A stretch of DNA of 64,000 bases, taken from contig NC_080574.1 of assembly GCF_029962835.1 (NCBI RefSeq), positions 27,316,001 through 27,380,000 on the forward strand, given 5' to 3'. The notes below the pieces were generated by a model that had not been told where the DNA came from, searched no databases, and worked only from the letters and a program-made list of their open reading frames with translations. The position numbers and the translations under genes were made by a program. Shown here one piece after another: positions 50,635-60,900 of the stretch. Position 1 is the stretch's first letter, and each line of letters starts with the position of its first letter. This stretch comes from Magnolia sinica. Lineage: Eukaryota; Streptophyta; Magnoliopsida; Magnoliales; Magnoliaceae.

Positions 50635-50723
50635 CGCACGTACGTATGCACGCACGCATACATACATACATGCATGCATACATCTGCCACCCATTGGTAA
50701 AATTGAGTAGATGGTAGAAATTA
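50635..50723. repeat. 89-bp direct repeat, copy 1
   Basis: Identical, as far as I can read, to 51377-51465. Its left part is a (CATA)/(CACG) tetranucleotide run; its right part is unique sequence (CATCTGCCACCCATTGG, then GAGTAGATGGTAG). Confidence 0.93.
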
Positions 50724-50815
50724 AAATACCCCAGTGCTCTCAGAGATTGCATTGAGACACCGACAATCACGCATGATATAGACTTTAAAGTAAGTTCAAC
50801 ATAGATTCTTTGGGA

Positions 50816-50819
<4 letters not shown>

Positions 50820-50847
<28 letters not shown>
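50820..50847. repeat. (TA)n microsatellite
   Basis: About 28 bases of TA repeats just left of the MITE at 50859. Confidence 0.95.
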
Positions 50848-50849
<2 letters not shown>

Positions 50850-50858
50850 GAAAAGGTA

Positions 50859-51374
50859 CTATGCGCTCGACCTCACGAGTCCGTCCCATGAGGTCGAGCT
50901 GTGTGGGCCCCACCGTGATGCGTTTCGAACATCTAACCCATCAGTCAGATGCACCATTCCATCGTGGGCCTAGGTCTCAAAAATCAAGTCAATCCGTGAC
51001 TTTTGTGGGCCACACCACATACAGAAGTGGGGAGGGGCCGTGCACCATTAAAACATTCATAATCAGTTTTTTGGGCCCACCGAGATGTGGTTTGCAAATC
51101 CAGCCCATCCATTATGTGTGTCCCACTTGCATGAGGGTTCAGACCAAGTTTCAGCAGCATTCAAAACTCAGGTGGGCCCCACCAAGTGCTTTTATATGTT
51201 TCACATGATTTTAGATGGTATGGCCCACCTGAGTTCCGTATACGGCTGATTTTTGGGATATCCCATAATTTAGAGGGTACCCATCAAATGCACGGTGTTG
51301 ATGGTCGACACGCATCACGGTGGGGCCCACACAGCTCGACCTCATGGGAGCTAATCGTGAGGTCGAGCGCATAG
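50859..51374. mobile_element. Complete hairpin MITE with about 65-bp inverted ends, TA target
   Basis: The left end begins CTATGCGCTCGACCTCACGA. The right end is its inverted copy, and the match continues for about 65 bases through CCCATGAGGTCGAGCTGTGT and GGGCCCCACCGTGATGCGT. The flanking dinucleotide is TA on both sides (50857-50858, 51375-51376). The interior is shared with the partial copy at 7197-7507. The near-perfect ends suggest recent movement. The open frames through it are not genes. Confidence 0.85.
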
Positions 51375-51376
51375 TA

Positions 51377-51465
51377 CGCACGTACGTATGCACGCACGCA
51401 TACATACATACATGCATGCATACATCTGCCACCCATTGGTAAAATTGAGTAGATGGTAGAAATTA
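51377..51465. repeat. 89-bp direct repeat, copy 2
   Basis: Begins immediately after the TA that ends the MITE at 50859-51374 and repeats 50635-50723 without visible difference. Confidence 0.93.
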
Positions 51466-52080
51466 TAGCAGAGACCGATCAGTTTCTGTGGGGTGTTACT
51501 TCACAAGGAAGGATTTGAGAGAGGCAAAGAATGATATTAAGTATTAACCCACTATTTGATCACCTATATACATTATTGCTCATGCATGTAGAGATTCTAA
51601 TCATTTTCACTTAATTTTCTCTTTTAACCTTGTTATAAACAATACATACACACATACTCGCATATATAGCCTTTTAAAGTACACTTTTTTTTTCACTTCG
51701 AAAAAAATAGTACACTGTTTTTTTAGTTGAAACCATATTAAACTTGAACTTCTCATTCTCTGAACTTTTGGCATTTCCATTACTTTGACCAGATTTTTCA
51801 CCACATTTTTAGTTATTGAGACCAAATTAAACTTTCTATGGTTCATAGTTTGCAACCCTAATATTTTAATTTGCAAATTTCCACGTCGAAAAGAAAAATC
51901 AAGCACAAACATGAGATCCTTGTATGATACGAAACCAATAGCCAGATAAGGTTTCCATACACAAAATTCCTTCCCATAAAACAAAAGACACAGGCCGGAA
52001 TTAGAAATATCTCAAGTACCTGCACCAAATCCTCGTGCAATCACAAACAAGAACTTTGTGCGCCGATAGAACTTGGGACT

Positions 52081-54868
52081 TTAAACATTATCTGGCCAAA
52101 ATTCCCTGAAGAAAGCTCGCTCAAATTCCTTTTCTTGAAACTGCTTCTCTTCTTCCTGAATCTTCCTCATCCTTTTTGAGGAAGCCTTGGATTTCTTTTT
52201 TGATAGCAAGTGTTCCTGTCATGTAGAAATACTGAAATTAGTCTAAAATTCATTAGTAGGGTTTTATGAATCAATGAACACATCAAGGAAGCACAACCGA
52301 CAGCTAAGATAGCCATATCCATAATATCATAATATTCTCACTTGGTTAATAGTAATACAACCTCATGCAGAATTTGCAAAACACTTTGCCTCGAACAAAT
52401 TATAGAAACTAGTGGGATACATCCCACATGTTCAATCCGGTGAGCATTTTTTTTTAATCCTTTTTTTTTTCTGTAAATCATGTTAAATCAATGTCAAATT
52501 GTTACAAATCCACGATTTTTCATGTTTTGCATGGCATGAAAAATCATGGATTGAGAACTTCGAATTTGAGATTTGGAGAAGAAGGACCGAGTTGCGGAAA
52601 ATTGAAAAAAAAAACATAAAATCAAACATGTATGTAACCTAATCTAGTGATTCTTCTTTTTCTTTTGAATGTATTGCTTGTGTTTTCACATGTCTTCTTA
52701 CAATTATAAATTATATAAATAGACTTTGAATATACTTGCATCAATTTAGTTAGACAGCGCATAAATTAGAACCCCATACAAAAAAACTCATTATGTGCAC
52801 TTGTTTTTTCTTTTTTGATAGCAAGTGTTCCTGTCATGTAGAAATACTGAAATTAGTCTAAAATTCATTAGTAGGGTTTTATGAATCAATGAACACATCA
52901 AGGAAGCACAACCGACAGCTAAGATAGCCATATCCATAATATCATAATATTCTCACTTGGTTAATAGTAATACAACCTCATGCAGAATTTGCAAAACACT
53001 TTGCCTCGAACAAATTATAGAAAGCCGCCCAACTTATGAAAATGAATAGGAAAAAGAAATATAGAAGGAAAACGTGTGGAGAGCTGAATATGGCTCATTC
53101 CCTAGAGGGACATATCTTCAGTCTGTGAACAACAATATATGGCCCTTCCAGTGTCACAGGCCATATTGGTGTTCATTCCCTTGACGTTTTTCTTAGTTCT
53201 TTTGAATAAAATTTAGCGTTATCTTACCCTTCAAAAAAATAATACTATCTTTCAAAAAAAAAAAAAAAAACATTCTACCCATAGATGGAGTTGATTATCA
53301 TGTTACTCTAAGGGATAACAAATGGTCCCATGTCTCAGTTATTATGCACCACTCCACATAGTACGGCTAACCTCAGTTTGGGTCCAGTCACTGAACGTTC
53401 AGCTATCCCAGGTGGTAGGAGCACCAAATTGGGTCCAGTCACCAAATGTGGGTTGGAAAAGAAACCATTAGAACTATTTGAATCAGATGGTTCATTCAGT
53501 GCAATGGTTTGGATCAAATTGCCATTCTATGCTTTATTCATTTATGACATCATGCTCATGTCACAGTTTGATTGGTTCCAACTAACCCACAAAGAGTGGT
53601 TGGGTCCATGCAGGTTTCAAAACATTGTCACTAGCCAGTGATGATAATTAAAGTGACTACTGTACCTAGTAGGTTTGGGACCCATCACACCTTTAGATCC
53701 AACCGCATTGGTTTTCATCAGTAAAATTCCAGGCCCCGTGGTCTAGTGATCCAAACCATTGATATGATGGACCTCATCATGGATGGACCACCGATCCATC
53801 GCTCATGCACCAAAATCCCCAAAAATGGAAGATCTCATTCCTAGCTATATAGCATATGCCTTCTATAGTTGAGTGTTGGTATTGTATTTTGTTTCTTCCC
53901 AGTTATTTGATGGCCACTTATGAACGTCCAGGATCCCCCCAATCCAGGGGATTTTCCTAATCTGCAGGCCCCACATGTACGAAGTTAAGGCGTCATTTGA
54001 AAAGCTGGGCATTCAAAAGTTACTAAAGAATTTGTTTCGAGGAAACAACTTCCTTAAGAAGGATATTCTATCAATCATGTTTGGGTACTAGGAACATTTT
54101 TTTTTAAGAGTTGGGTACTAGGAACTTAATACTGTGGAATCCGGGTTAAGGTTATGAACACCGGTATCACTGTATCAGTGGGTGGATCAGCTGGGCCCAA
54201 AGACAATATGATACGGGGTATATCGGACTGTTAATGCCCTCACTGGCCAGGGAAAAAAAGATGCAAAAAAATCTGGGAAAATATTTGGAAAATAGGAAAA
54301 AAGGTAAAACATCAGAATCTATCTTCTTTTTTTAATGTATCCAATTGTGCATCAGACTATTCTTTATTAAGAATGTTGTCTATTAGCTTGACCTGCTGAA
54401 AGTCAACCAAGCAGGTCCTGATCGAACATAAATCAAGCATGAATTGGTGGATTAGGGTTCATTACATATAAATACAAGTACACAACAAACAAGAAGATAA
54501 AAAAAATGAAAAAAGTGATAGATCCATTCTGCTTTGATTGCTCAATCTCACTCAAATATTGTGCTTTGATCCTCAAAATAGGCCTAATTCTAGTCTATAA
54601 ATAGTTTCTAAGCTTCCTTCATGGTTCAAATGAAGAAGTAGAAAATTGAGGAAAAAAATTTTGAAAATATAATTTTCAAAATGGGGTCCTTATGGCCGTA
54701 TCGGCTGTAAAGGTTCTGTACTGGTGACCATGAAATCCTATCTCTTGATGGACCAGTTCACCCCCGTATCGCATAACGGGGTTGGCCGATACGGTGACAA
54801 TATGGCCATATCACAACCGATATTTAAAACCCTGATTCAGATACATATATAATCTGATGACCATGAAA

Positions 54869-54906
<38 letters not shown>

Positions 54907-57900
54907 CACACACTTTTGGTGAATGTCTTTTGTCCATGCAACGGCACTTTTGTGATTTCAGAAAATGGACTACAATCACTTTGGATTCTTGGGTTCTCTG
55001 CCTCGGGCTATAGTGGAATTAGGGCTGTTAATGGGCTGGGCCTGGGGTTGGCTTCAGCCTGGATTTTAAACCGTTCAGGCTGGCTGGGCTTATTCAAGAT
55101 TTTGATTTTGCCTGCCTTGCTCGGCCGAGCCCAGCCCCAAGTGGAATAGACTTAGGACACAGAGCTGAAGCATCTGTGGGAGAATTCAAGGTTGAAAGTA
55201 ACCATTCCATCCCATGTGCAATTCTTTTATAGGCAGAAATGTCGCATACGGCATAACTAATCATTGCAGCCGACATACTTCTTAATATTTAATATTGCTT
55301 ACTGTGTAATGAGAATTCTTGAATATGCTCATCTCAGTTTCCACGGATTGTGAAAGTACTTGCATGACCTCTGCCCATGAATTCAGGAGCCTTAATATCT
55401 TGAGGAATGCTGCTATAATATGTACAACGAAACATCACTATTTTCAGGACTGACGTCGACGGACCATGTCCATGAATCTAGAGATTGGGCTGTGGTATCC
55501 ATTTGAAAACAGAGAAATAGTCCACATTCCAAGGACAAAACTCGTAGTAACTGGATGGTTAGAACTGCCCCATCACTACAAGGTTTGTTAGGATCTATGG
55601 ACCCTGATCATCAGAGTGTATTGTTCATCCAGCCAACATTTTCACAGGTTGAGCTCCGCGCTGAGCTCGTTGGGGGCCGCAAGAGGCAACACCCCCTTGG
55701 TTGGGGTTTTGGGGGCGTCCCCCGGTCCAGAAGGCAATTTTGTAATCTCACATGGAATTTTTATGTAAACCCTAGTTCGTTTGGGGTAATATATATTGTC
55801 GTGAGAGAGAGAGAGTCATCATTGTATTGAGAACTGCTTCCTCATTTTTGTCTTTTGATCATAATGGATTGGTGTAAATCCGTGGATGTACCAAAAGGGA
55901 AACATGTAAATTTATGTTTTGTGGTTTGCCTCTTTTTTTTCTAGTTTCTTTTGATTCCGATATTGTTGTGCGTCTGGTTGAGAACGGATCTTTCTCCCAA
56001 CCAGGTTTGCCCAATAGCAAATCCATGTGTAAGGTTGGGACTGAACTATATAGAACTAACATGTTCGCCACATGCAAGCGTCTCTTATATCAAACATACA
56101 TGGAGTTCAGTTGCCTTGGGGTTTTTTTTTCCCAATACAAGCATCAATTATAGACTTCTAAGGTATTTATTGAGAAATTTCAGCATTGCCAAGTGAATTA
56201 CCCATCCTGTTGTTCTTATATATGCAGAATGGAAATGGTGTTCAGTAATTTGTGATTGTAGGTAAAAGTAAGCCAATGATACTCATTGGACCTTGATTTT
56301 GCAGGATACTGGTAAGAACTACACTGCTCTCTTCGCAAATACTGTCGGCACCAAGCAAAAGAAGAATGATCAAATAATAGTTTGGAAGGTATTTTAGTAC
56401 AACTTTCCATTTAACATGTGAATAATCCACATTCAATGATATTGAACCCAACTATTCAGTGTCATTGAGGTTCAGGTCAAACTAATTATTAATCTGCCTT
56501 TTTTTAGTTCAGTTTTCTCCAATGAATTGCTCCACGGCAATATGGATGGATGGGGTGATCTTGAATAGAGTGACAAGGCAGTGCAGATACTTGCACGTAA
56601 CCAAACAAAATGGTAAGTTTCAATTGTAAAAGTGTGATTTCATTTTGGGATGTTCTACGTTCTCTTGTATTCTTCTCAAGATATTCAATAACGGTAACAG
56701 TGGACATAACGGCCAACCTTAGGCCATGAAACGTTCAAAACATTTTTCAAAGGAAGCAACTGTATCAGCCCCATATCACGTAACAGGTCCCACCATCACC
56801 GTTACTTAACCCAACTAATGATTCCTCTAGGCCCATCAACAAACTGCCATCGTTATCATATAAGCATTATTCCAACTAATTGGGTTTGGTTACAGTGCTA
56901 TGCAATCCCTACTCTGCCATTCCACTCTATGAAGGCTCTTACTTTATATAATTGAATGAATTTACCTCAGTTCATCTTGTATCTCGTTTGGATCAGTGGC
57001 ATTCTATGCAATTTAAAACTCAGTTGCATATTGTGAAACATTAGGTCAAAACTATTTCTTTAAGCTCATAGTTATAGAGTATGAACTGATTCAATATTCT
57101 TACGGTATAGTGGATGCAGCAAATCTCTAACTGTCCTTAATAGCTCATCAAGAACTCCCTGGCTCAGAGCTAGGTCCCTTTCTTTGGCTTGGTCCTCGAG
57201 GTGGGGATCATGTTCTCTTTCAAGCTCAAGCAGCTCCGGGAAAGCATATCAGATCATATTATCGTTCATTTTTATACTGATCGGTGGTGGTTGACTTCAA
57301 AATTAACTTAGTAAGGATGAAGAAAATATGAAGTGTTTGGTGGCTAGGTTTTTGGTACACTTTCTATCTAGATCAACTGTGATTGTTTCTAGTAGCCCAG
57401 TCATTTGAATGCTGCTTTGGACAACTCTCATGCATGCAGCTTTTGTATGGAATTTCTTGAGCATCATGGTTTGGGGTTTATCACTAAGCACATAGATGAT
57501 GATAATAGATGCGCAAGCAACATGAATGACTAGCCTCCCCATAAAATAGTACGAGCCCCGCCGATGTATGAGAAACAGTTGCCAGCCTTTAGAAGTATTT
57601 ATCCTCTTTGGCAGGGTAACCGTGCATACATTTATATAGTGCGTTAGAACTGGCACTATATCAACTGATTCTACTCTCTGGTTGAAAATATGCAGTACAC
57701 AAATATAGGACCTTTTTCCTTTTCTTTTCTTTTTTTTTTTCTTTTTTCCAATGATTCCAGCTGGCAATTTGGATATGCCTCATTTTTATGAGGTTACCAT
57801 TACCATCCATCTAATGATAGCAGTTACATAAACTTGTACCTGACAACTGTAAAAGGTGATCAGGCAATGTAGATTACATTTGAACCAATTGCTAAAAACA

Positions 57901-60900
57901 TTCTTGTGACACTAACCTTTACCAAAAAAAAAAAAACTCATGACCCTGTTCAACTCTCTTCAAACATGGTGGGGAAAAAAACTGAACTGTTAAAGTTGTC
58001 GTAGGGAGTATCAAATGATTCTTCCTTTTTCACCATACCATTTAGTTATCAATCTACCTTGTTCTTTTGAATCCTATCACAGCTAGGAGTAGTTTTCATA
58101 TGTCAATCTACCTGTTCTTTTGAAGCATATCAAAGCCATTAAAGAATGTAACTTTTTTTAATGATATGGAATTCGTAAGGTATTTTGAGCCCATTGAAGC
58201 TTACACTATCATTTTGCCCTCTAGGGGTCAGGTCTTTGTGGAACTCCACAGAATTTTTCTTTATTTTCTCTGCACCTATAACTTATATTAAGGATTTTCT
58301 TAATTCGAAGCTCTGTGGGCCATTTTCCAGAAATTCCTCAAAAATAGGTATTTATACTTTTTATTCAATGTTTTGCTGTTTTAATGGCAGAATATGATGT
58401 GTTAATCATAATAGAAGATATTAATGTACATTTTATAGATTGTTGTTGTTATTGTTGTCATTTTATAATTTTTTTCTATTTACGCACTATTTTCGGCCCT
58501 TTTTTTGAAAATTCGAAAAATCATTTTTTATTGAATGTTTTGCTATTTTAATGGTAGAATATGATGTGTTAATCATAGTAGAATATATTAATGTGCATTT
58601 TATAGATTGTTGTTATCATTTTATATTTTTTTATAATTTTTTTCTATGTACGCACTATTTTCGGCCCTTTTTTAAAAAATTCGAAAAATCAATTTTTATT
58701 GGATGTTTTGTTTTTAAATGGTAGAATATGATGTGTTAATCATAGTAAAACATATTAATGTGTATTTTACAGAGTGTTGATGTCATTTTATATTTTTTAT
58801 AATTTTTTTCTATTTACACACTATTTTTTACCAATTTAATATTCGAAAAATCAATTTTTATTGAATGTTTTGTTGTTTTAATGATAGAATATGATGTGTT
58901 AATCATAGTAGAATAAAATGTAAGAAATTTTCATATTACATTCATTCTAATATATCTATCATTGATAGTAGATAGTTAGAAAATTAAATATATGAGTTTT
59001 GCATGAGTTTTGCTTCATAAATTCATCAGACAATCCGATACAACTTCTCACCAAAGAGTGGACCGTTACACCACCATAAACATGTTCCAATTTATAAATG
59101 AATGCATATTTAGAATGCTTAGAATATTCCGGATTTAATTCATATTTTTTCACTTTTTTGGCAAAAAAAAAAAAGCACCGTTACGGGTCGTTACGCCCCC
59201 GTATCGTTACTCCCGTTTCTCCAACCTATCTGCATATCCAACTTCACCTCTCTATTGATATGGTTTTTTTTTTTTTTTTGAAGACACGGGGTGTCTCCAC
59301 CTCTTTTTTGAAGTGAGACTAATCCCTGCAGATACACGCAGTCACCCACAACCACGTGTATCGCGTAAAGCCAAGGAGAGGAATTGAACCCTCACCTATA
59401 GGGAGCAAACATATGGTGAAGACCATTCGCCCAAACCTCGTTTTCACCATACCATTTAGTTATCAATCTACCTTGTTCTTTTGAATCCTATCACAGCTAG
59501 GAGTAGTTTTCATATGTCAATCTACCTGTTCTTTTGAAGCATATCAAAGCCATTAAAGAATGTAACTTTTTTTAATGATATGGAATTCGTAAGGTATTTT
59601 GAGCCCATTGAAGCTTACACTATCATTTTGCCCTCTAGGGGTCAGGTCTTTGTGGAACTCCACAGAATTTTTCTTTATTTTCTCTGCACCTATACCACGC
59701 TTGTTCTTCTTCACATGTGGTTGTAGTGGCTCCAACCTACCCTGTCCCCACCAAAAAAAAAAAAAAAAAGAGAGATTGGTTAATACCACTAACAGGAAAA
59801 GGAAGAGTACATATGGGTATGGAATCCATCACGCATGTGCACAGAAATCATAATGGAAAACATAGCAAGAATGTCAAAAATAGCATAAGTTTCAATCTTG
59901 CCTGCCAAAAAGAAAAAAAAAATGCATTGGACTTTCAATCTTGTCAACAACTGAGAAAACAGCAAGCTGGTAACCAAGATTTAACAGATTCTTTAGCTTA
60001 AACTCTATCCTCTTTATTCTTGTCAGTAAACTTCATTAGAAGGAAACAAGAATAAAAACAAGGGATTTTTCACCTGGAAATTCCTCAAAAATAGGGATCA
60101 TACGGGGAAAAAGTGCCTCTATGATTCTTTTTTCCAAAATGTATGTTGGACAGTACAGATGAGGGGTGAAACAGCAAGATTGCCGCTCACCCCTTTTTTT
60201 TCCAATTTGGAAGTTGGTTAAACTTTAAAAGCTTTTTAGGTACCTTTCTTTCCTGTTAGGTATTTCGACAACAATGAAGCAGCAACCTTTCTACAAAAAA
60301 AAAAAAGTTATAATACTTGTAACAAAAGGATTAAAATAACTTCTTCTTCTTCTTCTTTTGAGCGTTAAGGTTTAAAATAAATTAGTACCTTTCTTTACAA
60401 AATGGACTGTGATTTTGCCCTAAGTTTTTCACAAGTATTCAAACCAACCTGTGAAATCCAAAATTCACAAAAATGCACTTTAGAAAATTGAGATGGTCTT
60501 ACCCACTACAACCAATTCCCTCTCCAAGTTGGCTATGAGAGACTGTTGGCAATCGTAAGGCTTGATGAGGGGAGAAAATACCTTTCTCAAGAGATGGAAT
60601 TGGGGAAAGCGGTACGAGCAAGGTATTCAAAAACGGTTCTGCAATGACCATAATGGAGATAATGGCCCATAATAGTCTGTTATGGGGCTGAAACAGGTTT
60701 TCTTTACAAAAACAAAAGGCCGTAATGGCCATTACGGCCTGTATTGTAACAGTAAAGGCGGTGGCCATTACGGCAACCATTACCATTATGGAATGCCTTG
60801 GGTATGAGGAAAATAACAAATAGGATGGCGATCCAAATAGGGAACCTACAAGAAAGGTGGCTAATGATTTCGAGAAAGTGTTTGGTTCATCATAGGGAAG

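Noticed and set aside
50810-51208. 132-aa plus open frame
   Set aside because: It runs through a TA microsatellite and into a MITE terminal repeat; no protein character.
57303-57767. 154-aa minus open frame just upstream of exon candidate a
   Set aside because: Starts in a poly-T region, composition is not protein-like throughout, no motif found; splice links to candidate a could not be supported.
58202-58280. Second copy of exon 3 as a usable alternative exon
   Set aside because: The only nearby acceptor would put it out of frame with a quick stop; treated as a duplicated decoy.
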